From assembly GCF_000196615.1 (NCBI RefSeq), contig NC_014306.1, positions 2,914,001 through 2,978,000 of the forward strand: DNA of 64,000 bases. Reading direction: 5' to 3'. The notes beneath the pieces were generated by a model. It did no database searches. It was given only the letters and a program-made list of their open reading frames with translations, and was not told where the DNA came from. The position numbers and the translations under genes are program-made. This document shows, piece after piece, positions 1 through 10,130 of the stretch; positions within the stretch are counted from its first letter, which is position 1; every line of letters begins with the position of its first letter. Source of the DNA: Erwinia billingiae Eb661 (GTDB lineage Bacteria > Pseudomonadota > Gammaproteobacteria > Enterobacterales > Enterobacteriaceae).

Positions 1-10
1 TCTTTGTCTG

Positions 11-562
11 ATGATGGGTCTGGTATTTATTGATGTTCACTGGATGCATGATGCTGTTCATGAGTCATCTTTAACAGAGATAACTCAGGAGCTGATGCTG
101 CTGGTGATTGCACTCATGTATTTTTTTCGCGCAATGCGGCACTCCTCTGCGCGCCCGTCACTGATGCTGATTGGGGGATTTTTTTCCTGCATGTTAATCA
201 GGGAAATGGACTTTTTATTTGATGAAATAAAACATGGGTGTTGGGTCTGGTTCGCCCTCGCCGTTACGGGAATTTGTCTAACTTTTGCCTTAAGATATCC
301 AGAACGTACGCTCGCCGGTCTGGTGAGTTTCCTCCGTCATCCCTCATGGGGAATGATGAGCGCGGGCCTGCTCACTGTACTGGTATTCTCCCGGCTGTTC
401 GGTATGCAGGACCTTTGGCGGACGCTCATGCCTGGAGGATATAGCCATACGGTCAAGAATATGGCGGAAGAGTGCTCTGAGCTGCTCGGCTACAGTTTGT
501 GCCTTTTTGCCACCTGTCGTTATCTTCGCTCGGATTATGCCCTTAACCGTCATCATTCTTGA
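11..562 (+). CDS. Integral membrane protein of unknown function (5' end possibly outside window)
   Basis: A 183-residue protein with about five hydrophobic segments (roughly residues 22-40, 46-66, 76-95, 110-132 and 155-172) joined by short charged loops, so an inner-membrane protein. I do not recognise a family or an active-site motif. The reading frame stays open to the left edge of the window, with ATG codons at 11 and 14 and only ten bases upstream. The true start may therefore lie outside and the protein may be longer. The next gene on the same strand starts 550 bases downstream and is unlikely to be in the same operon. Function is left open. Confidence 0.6.
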   Translation: MMGLVFIDVHWMHDAVHESSLTEITQELMLLVIALMYFFRAMRHSSARPSLMLIGGFFSCMLIREMDFLFDEIKHGCWVWFALAVTGICLTFALRYPERTLAGLVSFLRHPSWGMMSAGLLTVLVFSRLFGMQDLWRTLMPGGYSHTVKNMAEECSELLGYSLCLFATCRYLRSDYALNRHHS

Positions 563-1113
563 GCATCTGCGGATAATGAAGCACGCAAATATGATTTTTA
601 TAACGGACTCACGTTATTTAATTTTGATGAACTTTTACTGATTTTCGTGGGCGCGGTGAATCTGAGTGGAACTCACCGATTGCCCTTTCAGATCCTGACT
701 AAAAACTCACCTCCTTGCTCCTACCCCCTTAAATCTCTCCTTTAACAGCGATGCCCCATACGTAATAAAAGTATCGGAATCCTAAGAATCAACGAACAAA
801 AACCCCCACCGAACCCAACCTCCGTCGCTCCCGGCCTTCAATCCAAAACCCACTCATCTTAAAAAATCAGCACAAAAACATAGTTATAATATTATAACCG
901 GAACATAAATCTATTTATTTGGTTAATTGCGATATATGAATCCAGAGAAAAAATTCCCTGAGATAATGTCAATATGCAGGCAACTCACTCATTAACGTTC
1001 GAGCTACTGAAGTCTGAACTCTATCCCTCAGATAAATCTGTGAGTAAAGCCGATGCCGATTATCCATTAACGACATGCGGAAATTTCAATATTTACAGAA
1101 TTAGGAACTCAAA
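563..1113. other. Long intergenic region upstream of the autotransporter gene
   Basis: About 550 bases without a credible gene. It is AT-rich in its second half and holds a perfect 16-base palindrome at 883-898 (separate entry). A short CGGTGA/TCACCG inverted repeat lies at 654-678. The region probably carries the promoter and control sites of the autotransporter gene. I could not fix a single promoter. Confidence 0.5.
883..898. promoter_or_regulatory. Perfect AT-rich palindrome containing a TATAAT box
   Basis: GTTATAATATTATAAC is a perfect 16-base palindrome, with TATAAT at 885-890. It lies 215 bases before the autotransporter start. It could be an operator overlapping a -10 element, or a symmetric -10 on both strands. 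No regulator is identified; function is inferred from symmetry only. Confidence 0.35.
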
Positions 1114-4100
1114 ATGAACGCACAGAACAATTCCCCTCACCATAAAAAAAGTTTAATTGCCCTGACCATACTGATGTCTCTGGGCGGGCAAACAGCTTCT
1201 GCCGCAGAAGAGGATCTTGTTAATCAAAAAACGCGGGTTATCGATACCTGCCCTTCATCGGAAGAGATGAAAAAACTGCCGAAGGCAGAATTAGAACGTT
1301 TGCCAGAATCATGTAATAGCAATCCGACAAATGCTGCATCCAATGAAATGCTGTATGGGGTGGCTGGTGTGGGTGCGGTTGCCTTAACGGGTTTAGTGGC
1401 TATGAACTCGGGTGGCAGTTCTTCGTCGACATCTGATGTCCCGGTGACGCCTGATGTACCGGTAACGCCTGATGCGCCGGTAACGCCTGATGCGCCGGTA
1501 ACGCCTGATGCCCCGGTAACGCCTGATGCGCCGGTAACGCCTGATGCGCCGGTCACACCTGAAGAAGTGATTATCGATCGACCTACACAGGTTGGCTCCG
1601 GAGAAACCGGTAATGTTATAGCCGGAGATGGCCAATTAATTGTTATTAACGGTGGTTCCGTTGTTTCAGGCGAGGACAGTACGGGAAGCCATATCGCTGG
1701 TGAAAATAACACCATTGATATTAACAACTCCACAAGCGTGGAGGCCGGTGGCAGCGGTACTGTGGTAGATGGTGATAACAATACCGTCAATATCAACGGG
1801 GACTCCCAGACCAGTGGAGAAAAAAGCATTGCCGTTGACGTTACAGGCAGTAATGCCCAGGTCACTCAAAATGGTGCTATGACGGTCACTGGCGGAGCCA
1901 CAGGTTTGCAGGTCACCGGCAATAATGCGGCAGTAACAAATACCGGCTCTCTATCTGTTCAGGATGAGACGTCGGTGGGGGTAAATATTGCCGGAGATAA
2001 TGCCACATTTTCCAACACCGGCGATATTTATGTCAGATCTTTCGGAACCGGCGTCAATATTACTGGCGACAGCGCGTTGGCCAACCTGAATGGCAATATT
2101 CTCGTTGACGGTGCGGATAAAAAGGAAGGCGCAACCGGATTACACCTGACCTCTTCAAACAGCAGCATAAATATCTCCGGTGACCTCACGGTGCAGGATA
2201 TTACCGTTGGGCCGTTTATATCCGGAAATGAGAAGAAAGATAATATTATCGGTGTGGATGTCACCGGCAGCAACAACGTACTGACCATCGATGGCCAGTT
2301 AACGGTATTGCAACAAAGTGACAGGCAGTCAAGCTCATCGTCCCATCCAACGATTTATGGCGTTAATGTCGGAGGAGACAGCAACACCATCAATATTACC
2401 GGCGGGATCCATGTCTCTTCAGTATTGGTAAATGCCGATGAAAATGCGGTGTACGCCAAACATGTCGTTGGCGTCGACATTCAGGGAAGTAATAACATTA
2501 TCAGTTTTAGCGGACAGTCTTCTTTTACTGCTGCGTCTTCAAGTTATATCATTTTTAGTATGGCAGAAATAAATGGGGACAATAACCAAATCATATTAAA
2601 TGAAGACTTTGAACTGTCTTTTAACATGGATAACACCTCACCTCTTAAATCATCAGAGTTATTTAACGATAGAATTCAATTCATCAATGTGGGAAATAAC
2701 AATAACCTTATTAATGAGGGTAAATTATCCGGAGATACTTACGATTACATAGCTACCACAGCAGGTACTGGTTCGAACCTCATTAATAATGGCGACGTAA
2801 ACTTAACACTGACTCAAAAAGAGTCTAGCCTGGTCTTTTTCGCAGGCGCCAATGGGATGGCTTATAATGGCGACGACGGCATAATTACACTCAGGTCTTC
2901 AAACTTCCAGAAAAACTGGAATGCAGGAGCCTGGCTTACCCCCTTCGGCGCTTCAGTTGGCAGCACAGTGGCCCTGCTGGCATACGACTCTAACGGTAAG
3001 GCCCTTAACGATGGCACCCTCTCCGTTGCGGGGACCTCAGCGTTTGGCATCCATGCCCGTAGTGGGGCCACGGGCATCAATAATGGCACCATCATTTCTG
3101 ATGCCATGCAGCTGCATGCCGGGGCAGAAAAAGGCACCTTCACTGACGAAAAAACACTGACCTTCGATGCCACATCAAAATACCGTGGTGCGGCCATGTA
3201 CGGTGAAAATAATTCTGTCCTGCAGAATAACGGCGATCTTGTCGTCAGTAACGCCGGCAGCGGTATGTTTGTGGATAACGCAACCGCATTCAACCGTGGC
3301 ACCATTACCCTGAATGCCGACCATGACGGGGCTGATACCCTGTACGGCATGGTGGCGATTAATGGCGGTGTTATCGTTAATGACGCTGAGGGAATTATCA
3401 ATATCAATACGGATAAGGGCCTGGCCTTCTATCGCGATGATAGCAGCTATTTATTTAATAACGGGACCGTTAACTTTAACGGCGAAAGCATTAACGCCGA
3501 TGCACCCAACTTTGGCTCGCAAACGCCATTTGATGATACATGGGATAAAACCTACCTTACCTCGGGACATATCGGCAATACCGGGGAAACGCTGAACCTG
3601 AGCACCGAAAAGGAAAGCGGCTTTGTTTCCCTGGATGTCACCAATTACGGGGACACCACGCTCGCCTCGGCGTTTAAGGTAATAGGTGAATTCACCAATG
3701 CCGGTACTCTCGGATACCAAAATGGCGGTACCTTGATCACTGACAGCCTGCGTAACCAGGGAACCATTACGGACGGTGTCGCTCTGGCAGGAAAAGCAAG
3801 CGGGTATATTTACAATTTTGACGGTGCGATGATTAAAAATAACCCGTCAACGGCCGGAGAACTGATCAATCTTGGTGGCGCCGGCAGCACTCTTTACAAC
3901 GCCGGCAATATTGTCACGGTGAACGGCAGTAGTGCTGTTGTCACTGGCTCCGCCGATAATCCCACCAACAAAGACTATATTTTCAATGATAAAACCGGCG
4001 TTATTCGCGGCGAGAATGTTAATGATGGCGCATTAATTGAGCTGGGGCGCTTTTATAAATTGTATAACCAGGGCGAAATAACGTTAAACGGCAACAATGC

Positions 4101-5778
4101 CGTGGCGATTAAAGGCATGAATTCAGCGTATGATATAGGCGTATATAACTCCGGCGTGATCAACCTGGGCACTGAGGAAGGGAAAAATGCCGGCACTAAC
4201 GGTAAAGGGCTGATTGCCATTCAGATAGCTTCGCCAGGTAAATTTTATAATAACGCTGACGGCGTCATTAATATCTGGGCAGATAACTCCTACGCCTTTG
4301 AACTTGCCAATACGGCACGGAAGCCGAACATCGTTAATAACGGGACAATCAACTTACTCTGCAACACGGACTGTGGCGTTTTCAAAAATGACGCCACCGC
4401 GCAGAGAGAAGTTAAGGGGGACGATGTATGGTCGCCTCCGGCCGCACCAACATCCGGCCTGCTGACGAATTATATTATCGGCACCAACGCGGATGGCACC
4501 GCCGGTACTTTTGCAGCAAAAGATATCGTTATTGGTAATAAGGTGATGATTAACTCCGCATTCACTGCCGGATCGGCCGACACGGCCGTGACCTTCAGCG
4601 ACGTTTTCCAGGCCCGGAGTATCAGCGGTGAAGAGAATATCACCTCCTCCACCGTGGTGTGGAACGCCTCGGCGTCTAAAAACGCGGAAGGTAACGTCGA
4701 CGTGACCATGACTAAAAATGAGTATGCCGATGTGGTAACTGACACCAGCGTGAGCAGTGTCGCTACTGCACTCGACAAGTCCTATACCAATAACGCCCTG
4801 TTCAGCAGCCTGAATGTCGGCTCAACCGCCTCTCTGAATAAAGCCCTCAAGCAGATTTCCGGGGCGCAGGCAAAAGGTGTTGATCGTGAAACCCGCGTTC
4901 TGAGTCAGCGCTTCACCATGCTGGCGGAGAATGCACCGGTCACAACGGCAGGCGGCCTGTCATTCAACCTGGTCGCAAAAGGGGATAAGCGCGCAGAGAT
5001 GGATAACAAGGTGACTTACGACATGCTTGCCCTGCGTCAGACCTTTGATATTGGAACCGGCGAACTGTCAGCGGCATACGGTATTGCCCGCCTGAGTGGT
5101 AAAGGTGGCAACGACAGTACCCGTGCCGGCGATAATGGCCTGACCGGCGGGTACAGCCAGTTCTACGGTCTGGGCTACAGCCTGCCGGTTGGCGGGGGTT
5201 ACATCTGGGACAACAACCTGCGCTACGATCGCCACCAGCTGGACAGTCGCCGCAGCCTGAGCTTTGAGGGCGTGAATGCGTCAGCCGCGTCGTCCGGCTT
5301 GTATCAGTCACTTGAATACCGCAGCGAAGGGAAAAAACAGCTGACCGTGGCCGACGGCCTGACCGTGACACCGTTTGCCGGCATGGCAATGCGTCATAAC
5401 GCGACGGACGGCTACCAGGAGAGCGGTGCAGGTGATTTTAACCTGAAGGTGGACCGTTACAGTGAAACCACGGTAGACGTTGTCACCGGCCTGCGTCTGA
5501 ACTATGCAGGGCAGAACGGCTGGGGAGCGAATGCCACGCTGGAAGCGGGTCCGAATGTGGGCTACAGCCAGAGCGGCCGCACAGCATCCCTGCAGGGCAT
5601 GAAGGGGCAGAGCTTCCGCGTGGATACGGACAAAGAACGCGGTGGGCTCAATTCCCGTGCGTCCGTGGGGGCTAACTACCGCAGCGGAAACGTAGGATTT
5701 GACATGAATGCCTATCAGTGGAAGGAAAATGGCGCATCGGACAATGGTTTTGTGCTGAACGTATCGCGTAGTTTCTGA
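1114..5778 (+). CDS. Autotransporter adhesin with beta-helix passenger and hexapeptide repeat stalk
   Basis: A 1554-residue type V secreted surface protein. Residues 1-30 form an extended signal peptide (cleavage expected after ASA). A glycine-rich hydrophobic stretch lies near residues 79-98. Seven tandem Asp-(Val/Ala)-Pro-Val-Thr-Pro units follow (about residues 108-149). The passenger (about 160-1290) is made of short imperfect repeats rich in G-[SDN]-N-N and N-T-G motifs, typical of a right-handed beta-helix. The last 260 residues look like an autotransporter beta-barrel and end in a terminal Phe (SRSF), the usual signal for BAM assembly. The layout recalls enterobacterial BigA/YdbA-type surface proteins, but I cannot name an ortholog. 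It is probably an adhesin or biofilm/host-contact factor. The lipoprotein gene 103 bases downstream may be functionally linked. Confidence 0.85.
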   Translation: MNAQNNSPHHKKSLIALTILMSLGGQTASAAEEDLVNQKTRVIDTCPSSEEMKKLPKAELERLPESCNSNPTNAASNEMLYGVAGVGAVALTGLVAMNSGGSSSSTSDVPVTPDVPVTPDAPVTPDAPVTPDAPVTPDAPVTPDAPVTPEEVIIDRPTQVGSGETGNVIAGDGQLIVINGGSVVSGEDSTGSHIAGENNTIDINNSTSVEAGGSGTVVDGDNNTVNINGDSQTSGEKSIAVDVTGSNAQVTQNGAMTVTGGATGLQVTGNNAAVTNTGSLSVQDETSVGVNIAGDNATFSNTGDIYVRSFGTGVNITGDSALANLNGNILVDGADKKEGATGLHLTSSNSSINISGDLTVQDITVGPFISGNEKKDNIIGVDVTGSNNVLTIDGQLTVLQQSDRQSSSSSHPTIYGVNVGGDSNTINITGGIHVSSVLVNADENAVYAKHVVGVDIQGSNNIISFSGQSSFTAASSSYIIFSMAEINGDNNQIILNEDFELSFNMDNTSPLKSSELFNDRIQFINVGNNNNLINEGKLSGDTYDYIATTAGTGSNLINNGDVNLTLTQKESSLVFFAGANGMAYNGDDGIITLRSSNFQKNWNAGAWLTPFGASVGSTVALLAYDSNGKALNDGTLSVAGTSAFGIHARSGATGINNGTIISDAMQLHAGAEKGTFTDEKTLTFDATSKYRGAAMYGENNSVLQNNGDLVVSNAGSGMFVDNATAFNRGTITLNADHDGADTLYGMVAINGGVIVNDAEGIININTDKGLAFYRDDSSYLFNNGTVNFNGESINADAPNFGSQTPFDDTWDKTYLTSGHIGNTGETLNLSTEKESGFVSLDVTNYGDTTLASAFKVIGEFTNAGTLGYQNGGTLITDSLRNQGTITDGVALAGKASGYIYNFDGAMIKNNPSTAGELINLGGAGSTLYNAGNIVTVNGSSAVVTGSADNPTNKDYIFNDKTGVIRGENVNDGALIELGRFYKLYNQGEITLNGNNAVAIKGMNSAYDIGVYNSGVINLGTEEGKNAGTNGKGLIAIQIASPGKFYNNADGVINIWADNSYAFELANTARKPNIVNNGTINLLCNTDCGVFKNDATAQREVKGDDVWSPPAAPTSGLLTNYIIGTNADGTAGTFAAKDIVIGNKVMINSAFTAGSADTAVTFSDVFQARSISGEENITSSTVVWNASASKNAEGNVDVTMTKNEYADVVTDTSVSSVATALDKSYTNNALFSSLNVGSTASLNKALKQISGAQAKGVDRETRVLSQRFTMLAENAPVTTAGGLSFNLVAKGDKRAEMDNKVTYDMLALRQTFDIGTGELSAAYGIARLSGKGGNDSTRAGDNGLTGGYSQFYGLGYSLPVGGGYIWDNNLRYDRHQLDSRRSLSFEGVNASAASSGLYQSLEYRSEGKKQLTVADGLTVTPFAGMAMRHNATDGYQESGAGDFNLKVDRYSETTVDVVTGLRLNYAGQNGWGANATLEAGPNVGYSQSGRTASLQGMKGQSFRVDTDKERGGLNSRASVGANYRSGNVGFDMNAYQWKENGASDNGFVLNVSRSF
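1435..1560 (+). repeat. Seven tandem 18-bp units encoding a Pro/Thr/Asp stalk
   Basis: Seven in-frame 18-base units of the form GATGCNCCGGTAACGCCT run back to back, encoding DVPVTP (twice) then DAPVTP (five times). Unit-to-unit differences are mostly third-position changes. Such arrays change copy number by slippage without a frameshift, so stalk length can vary between strains. Confidence 0.95.
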
Positions 5779-5799
5779 TGTAAAAGGCTTTGAAAGCTG

Positions 5800-5841
5800 T
5801 CATCTGCCGTTTCCCGATCAAGGTCGATTAACGGCAGATGA
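5800..5841. repeat. 12-bp perfect inverted repeat between autotransporter and lipoprotein genes
   Basis: TCATCTGCCGTT (5800-5811) is exactly mirrored by AACGGCAGATGA (5830-5841) with an 18-base spacer. No T-run follows on the + strand, so it is not a standard terminator. As an mRNA stem-loop it would lie just 5' of the lipoprotein ribosome-binding site and could tune expression of the second gene. It could also be a dyad DNA operator. Confidence 0.7.
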
Positions 5842-5881
5842 TAATCAGAAAAAAATATTGAAGAGGTTCCAGAGAAATACC

Positions 5882-6400
5882 ATGAAAAGCGGAAGTCTAT
5901 TGCTGTTACTCACAGCGCTAACAGGTGGCCTGCTGCTCAGCGGCTGCAATGATAAGGGGAATGAGAAAGTGACCATGCGTTTTGTAAATATGGATAAAGT
6001 GCTGCAGGAAACCGGTTTTGCCGCTCAGCAAGCGTCGCATCTGCAAGCCGTGCGGGAAAGCCTGATGGCTGGCGAAGCAAAGGCAAGCGAGAGTTATGCA
6101 GGTATGGATGAAGAGAAGCGTCAGAAGGCATCATTAGCGGATCGTCAGCTACTGGCGGTGCAATGGCAGGCCGAAAAACAGGCGGCACATCAGCGTGTGA
6201 CGGGCATGGTGAAGCAGGCATCGGATAGCTGGATGAAAGAGCACGGTGTCTCGGCGATCATGCCACTGAGTTCGGCTGTTGCGGTGAGTCCTGAGGCAGA
6301 TGTGACGGAAGCTATCGTGGCATCGTTGAAAGGAAAGACGGTAAGTTTCGGAACGGTTCCGGAAATAACGTTAAAACAGGACGAAAAGAGCAAAAGCTGA
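5882..6400 (+). CDS. OmpH/Skp-like periplasmic lipoprotein
   Basis: A 172-residue lipoprotein: Lys-containing n-region, Leu-rich core and lipobox L-S-G-C about 20 residues in, with Asn rather than Asp at +2, which favours outer-membrane sorting. The mature part starts with a VTMRFVNMDKVLQETG stretch and then a charged, Ala/Gln/Glu-rich helical segment, the pattern of the OmpH/Skp chaperone-like family. I chose the ATG at 5882 because it gives a standard lipoprotein signal; a TTG in frame at 5858 would add eight residues. It follows the autotransporter on the same strand, so a periplasmic helper role for that adhesin is a reasonable inference, not shown. A strong terminator follows. Confidence 0.75.
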   Translation: MKSGSLLLLLTALTGGLLLSGCNDKGNEKVTMRFVNMDKVLQETGFAAQQASHLQAVRESLMAGEAKASESYAGMDEEKRQKASLADRQLLAVQWQAEKQAAHQRVTGMVKQASDSWMKEHGVSAIMPLSSAVAVSPEADVTEAIVASLKGKTVSFGTVPEITLKQDEKSKS

Positions 6401-6468
6401 CGTTATGTATAGGTCTTCGGGTAGCAAGGTTCTTTTTTAATCATGAGTAAATATCCCCCTAATGCATC

Positions 6469-6495
6469 GGCTGGCCATAATGGCCAGCCTTTTTA
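6469..6495 (+). terminator. Rho-independent terminator after the lipoprotein gene
   Basis: GGCTGGCCA-TAA-TGGCCAGCC forms a perfect 9-bp stem followed by TTTTT. It ends the autotransporter/lipoprotein transcription unit before the convergent ATPase gene. Confidence 0.9.
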
Positions 6496-6556
6496 TTAAA
6501 CGGGCTGGGATAAACACATTACCCAGCACGCTAACCCGCAGAATGGCTGAGTGCAA

Positions 6557-9265
6557 TTAGCGGCGCATAAGTTTTTTTTCCAGTTCGACGATCAGGAACA
6601 GCACTGCGCCAATCGCCAGGGTAATGCCCCAGTAACGCAGCGGAATCGCCTCAGTGCCGAACAACAGTTGCATAAAGGGCACATAGATAATCATCAGTTG
6701 CAGCAGCAATAACACGCCGCTGACCAGCCACAGACCTTTGTTGGCCAACACGCTGCGACCGAGCGAGAAACCGTTGCTGACGCGGCAGTTCAGCATATAG
6801 AACCACTGTGCGGTCACCAGCGTCTGCAGCAGCACGGTGCGGATAAACTCCGGACTGTGTCCGCGTGGCTGTAACCAGGCTTCCAGCGCAAAGGCGCTGA
6901 GCGCAATCAGCGTGCCGACAAAGGCCACGCGCCAGATGGCAAAGCCGTCCATCACATGCTGCGTCGGGTTGCGCGGCGGACGTAGCATCACGTTGCGCTC
7001 GGCGGCTTCAAACGCCAGGGCGAACGAGAGCGTGGCGGAAGTCGCCATATTCATCCACAGGATCAGCACCGGGGTTAACGGCACGATATTGCCCGCCAGC
7101 AGCGCAATGATGATCAGCAAACCTTGCGCCAGGTTGGTCGGCATAATAAACAGGATGGTTTTCTTCAGGTTGTCATACACCCGGCGCCCTTCCTGCACGG
7201 CGCCGGCAATGGTGGCAAAGTTGTCATCGGTCAGCACCATATCAGCAGCTTCTTTGGTCACTTCGGTGCCTTTGATGCCCATGGCGATGCCGACATCCGC
7301 CTGCTTCAACGCCGGAGCATCGTTGACGCCATCGCCGGTCATGCCCACGATTTCGCCTTTATCCTGCAGGGCTTTGACCAGCCGCAACTTATGCTCCGGG
7401 CTGGTGCGGGCGAAGATATCGTAACTGACCGCCGCTTCGCGCAGTTCCTCATCATTCATCGCCTCCAGATCGTGGCCGGTCAGCGCACGGTCACTGTTGG
7501 CCATGCCCAGCATTTGCGCAATATTCATCGCCGTTTGCGGATGATCGCCGGTGATCATTTTGACGCGTACGCCCGCCTGCTGACAGGTACGGATGGCATA
7601 GATAGCTTCCGGCCGCGGGGGATCCATCATGCCGGCGATGCCGAGGAAAATTAATCCTCCGTGCAGCACATCATGATCGAGCTGGGTCAGGTCGTCAGGT
7701 GCCGGCATCCACGCCGCTGCCACCATCCGCAGTCCCTGTCTGGCATAGTGGGTGATTTTCTCTTCCCAGTAAGCCTGGTCAAAGGCGCACAGGCCGTGAG
7801 CGCTTTGCTGCTGGCGGGCCAGTGCGAACAGCACATCCGGCGCGCCGGTCACCAGGATCTTATTGCGATCGCCGACCTGATGATGGGTCGCCATGTATTT
7901 GTACTGGGAGTCAAAGGGGATCTTCCCTTTCAGCTCGACCTGAATCGCCGGTAAGCCGGATTTGGCCGCCAGCACCTTAAGTGCCCCTTCCGTTGGGCCG
8001 CCGGTGACGGTCCAGTGTCCCTGTTCATCCTTCATCAGTTGGCTGTCATTACAGAGGTCGATGGTGCGCAGATAGTCTTCAAGCACCGAACCGGGCGCGA
8101 TATTCAGCGGCGTTGATTCCCCTTCAAGGGAAATATTGCCCACCGGCTCATAGCTGTCGCCTTCAACCTGATAACAGGCATCGGCGGTGATCACCGCTTT
8201 GACGGTCATTTCATTCATCGTCAGCGTGCCGGTTTTATCCGAACAGACCACGGTCATTGCGCCAAGCGTTTCGACAATCGGTAATTTGCGAATAATGGCG
8301 TGTTTCCGCGCCATGGTTTGAATACCCAGTGACAGAATAATCGAAATGATTGCCGGTAAGCCTTCAGGTACGGCAGCAACCGCCAGGCTAATTAAAGACA
8401 GCAGTAATTCGTCGAGGGGAATATCCCGCCATAACAGGCTGAAAATAAATAACGCCACCATCATCAACAGAATAATGACGAATATCGCTTTGCCGAGTTT
8501 ATCAATCTGAACCAGCAACGGCGTACGGTGTTTTTCAATGCCGGAAATCATCTGGTTAATATGGCCCAACTCGGTGTCGCCACCGGTGGCAATCACCACG
8601 CCGCTGCCGCTACCGGCACTGAGCGTGGTGCCGGAGAACAGCAGATTGGTGCGATCGCCTAATGCCAGTTCACCGCTCAGCGGCTCAGCGGTTTTCGATA
8701 CCGAGACCGATTCGCCGGTGAGGATCGCTTCTTCCACCCGCAGATTGTGCGCCTCAATCACCCGCAGGTCAGCCGGAATGCGGTCACCCGCGCGCAGGAT
8801 GACGATATCGCCAGGCACCAGATCGCGCGTGGGCTGCGTGCTGTGCTGGCCATCACGCACCACCACGGCTTCGCTGGCGAGCATATTGCTGATGCTTTTG
8901 AGGGATTTCTCGGCGTTGTTTTCCTGGATATGGCCAATCAGCGCGTTAATTACCGCCACACCCAGGATGACAAGCGTGTCGACCCAGTGCCCCATCACCG
9001 CAGTCAGTAATGCGGCTGCCAGCAGGATATAGATCAGCACATCATTGAAGTGAGCGAGGAAGCGCAGCCATGCCGGCTTGCCTTTCGTTTGCGGTAAGGC
9101 GTTCGGGCCATACTGATGCTGACGGGCGTTAACTTCCGCCTGACTCAGGCCGTTACGCGACGAATGTTGACGTTGTAAGCCCTGTTCTGCAGAAAGCTGA
9201 TAATAAGGAATATCTGCCGCAGGCGTGGGGGGAAAGTTTTTATTTTCCGTGGCGAGTTTAGTCAA
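6557..9265 (-). CDS. P2A-type cation-transporting P-type ATPase (calcium-type)
   Basis: A 902-residue ATP-driven cation pump of the inner membrane. Domains in order: N-terminal cation-ATPase domain with a QYGPNALP-like motif; two membrane spans; actuator domain with TGES near residue 185; two spans with the ion-binding PEGLP motif; phosphorylation site DKTGTLT near residue 350; nucleotide and hinge motifs TGDGVNDAPAL; and the C-terminal spans. PEGLP together with TGES is typical of the SERCA/PMR1-like P2A group, so Ca2+ (perhaps Mn2+) export is the likely reaction. The substrate is inferred. The frame can only begin at the TTG at 9265, preceded by a GGGG stretch; no upstream ATG is in frame. 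A 36-residue membrane protein is encoded divergently 184 bases away. Confidence 0.9.
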   Translation of the reverse strand: MTKLATENKNFPPTPAADIPYYQLSAEQGLQRQHSSRNGLSQAEVNARQHQYGPNALPQTKGKPAWLRFLAHFNDVLIYILLAAALLTAVMGHWVDTLVILGVAVINALIGHIQENNAEKSLKSISNMLASEAVVVRDGQHSTQPTRDLVPGDIVILRAGDRIPADLRVIEAHNLRVEEAILTGESVSVSKTAEPLSGELALGDRTNLLFSGTTLSAGSGSGVVIATGGDTELGHINQMISGIEKHRTPLLVQIDKLGKAIFVIILLMMVALFIFSLLWRDIPLDELLLSLISLAVAAVPEGLPAIISIILSLGIQTMARKHAIIRKLPIVETLGAMTVVCSDKTGTLTMNEMTVKAVITADACYQVEGDSYEPVGNISLEGESTPLNIAPGSVLEDYLRTIDLCNDSQLMKDEQGHWTVTGGPTEGALKVLAAKSGLPAIQVELKGKIPFDSQYKYMATHHQVGDRNKILVTGAPDVLFALARQQQSAHGLCAFDQAYWEEKITHYARQGLRMVAAAWMPAPDDLTQLDHDVLHGGLIFLGIAGMMDPPRPEAIYAIRTCQQAGVRVKMITGDHPQTAMNIAQMLGMANSDRALTGHDLEAMNDEELREAAVSYDIFARTSPEHKLRLVKALQDKGEIVGMTGDGVNDAPALKQADVGIAMGIKGTEVTKEAADMVLTDDNFATIAGAVQEGRRVYDNLKKTILFIMPTNLAQGLLIIIALLAGNIVPLTPVLILWMNMATSATLSFALAFEAAERNVMLRPPRNPTQHVMDGFAIWRVAFVGTLIALSAFALEAWLQPRGHSPEFIRTVLLQTLVTAQWFYMLNCRVSNGFSLGRSVLANKGLWLVSGVLLLLQLMIIYVPFMQLLFGTEAIPLRYWGITLAIGAVLFLIVELEKKLMRR

Positions 9266-9449
9266 AATATAACCCCATCAAAGAGTAGAATTCAAAATTT
9301 ACGATTTGAATTATCTTAATGGAATAGTGATGAAGGCGACTTGATCCGTCGCAATATTTGCCGGAGATGTTATTGAGATACTATTCAGCGAGATTATTTT
9401 AACAATCGGTTTAATGTTCGTTTAGTTTAACTTCAAATAAAGGCGTCTG

Positions 9450-9560
9450 ATGAACGGAATTTACAGCGGTAAACGTATTTTTTCTTATGTGGTGCTGGCC
9501 ATTGTTATTGTTGTGATTATTGGCTTAAGCACCTTTACATTTGTCAGCCATATGGGGTGA
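9450..9560 (+). CDS. Small single-span membrane protein, 36 residues
   Basis: An ATG-started frame of 36 residues preceded by AAAGG at a spacing of about six bases. The product has a short Lys/Arg N-terminus (SGKR), a continuous hydrophobic helix (about residues 11-33, rich in V and I) and a short tail ending HMG, a classic small inner-membrane protein. A hairpin with a T-rich tail overlaps the stop codon, which supports a dedicated short transcript. It is divergent from a P2A ATPase gene. Small proteins of this shape are known to regulate P-type ATPases and transporters (MgtR, KdpF, and sarcolipin in eukaryotes). Any such role here is inference. I do not recognise a named homolog. Confidence 0.6.
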   Translation: MNGIYSGKRIFSYVVLAIVIVVIIGLSTFTFVSHMG

Positions 9561-9592
9561 ATGAATCTCCCCATATTGGCTTTATTATTTTT
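9550..9592 (+). terminator. Terminator overlapping the stop of the small membrane protein gene
   Basis: ATATGGGG (9550-9557) pairs with CCCCATAT (9569-9576), followed after a few bases by TTTATTATTTTT. The stem includes the last codons of the 36-residue gene. Confidence 0.65.
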
Positions 9593-9615
9593 CGGCAAAT
9601 AGTTCGGTCGCGTGA

Positions 9616-10053
9616 TTATCCCAGCTGAGGAAACTGCCCCAGTTGGCGGAATAAGCCAAACCAGTCTTCAAGGTGCCAGGTGTGGGTGATGCGTCCGGCG
9701 GACAGATGATGAAACTCAAAGATTGGGAAACTCACCGGCTTGCCCGTCGGCGGAATGCCCATAAAATTGCCAAGATGGGTGCCGGTGATTTCTGCGCGCA
9801 CGCCAACGCGGCCAGGCGTCTGCATCACCTCATGGACATGAATATGCACATCCGGCATCGCCGCGATAAAGCCGAGAATAATCGGCTTCAAGCCTGCGGC
9901 GCCTGGCCCCTGGCCCGGTGCCAGCGGGATGTCCTGCCAGTCGTCGCTGACAACGCGATCCAGTAAATCCGGATCCTTATCGTTAAACGCGCGGTAGATC
10001 GTTTCAACAGCGCGACGTTCTGTTAATCCCAGTTCTGTTTCGGCATGGCTCAT
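9616..10053 (-). CDS. SnoaL-like ester cyclase / NTF2-fold protein
   Basis: A 145-residue soluble protein with the alpha+beta cone layout of the SnoaL/polyketide-cyclase-like family. It has an N-terminal helix with 'IYRAFNDKD', then a mid region with paired His (HIHVHE), then 'FEFHHLSAGRITHTWHLEDW'. This last pattern is typical of ester-cyclase annotated proteins. The start is clear: AGGAG seven bases before ATG at 10053. It is divergent from a LysR regulator 77 bases away, the usual arrangement of a LysR target gene. The substrate is unknown; many family members have no known reaction. Confidence 0.75.
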   Translation of the reverse strand: MSHAETELGLTERRAVETIYRAFNDKDPDLLDRVVSDDWQDIPLAPGQGPGAAGLKPIILGFIAAMPDVHIHVHEVMQTPGRVGVRAEITGTHLGNFMGIPPTGKPVSFPIFEFHHLSAGRITHTWHLEDWFGLFRQLGQFPQLG

Positions 10054-10130
10054 GGTTGACTCCTGTGGTGTAGATGATTGCCTGAGGATAAAGCGCCCGC
10101 TATTATCAATCCAACAAATAACCGATATAG

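Noticed and set aside
1435..1560. Possible CRISPR-like array
   Set aside because: Units are contiguous 18-bp codon repeats without spacers, inside a coding region.
1224..1865. A 213-codon minus-strand frame rich in Gly-Val-Thr repeats
   Set aside because: It is the reverse reading of the DxPVTP hexapeptide array and passenger start of the autotransporter.
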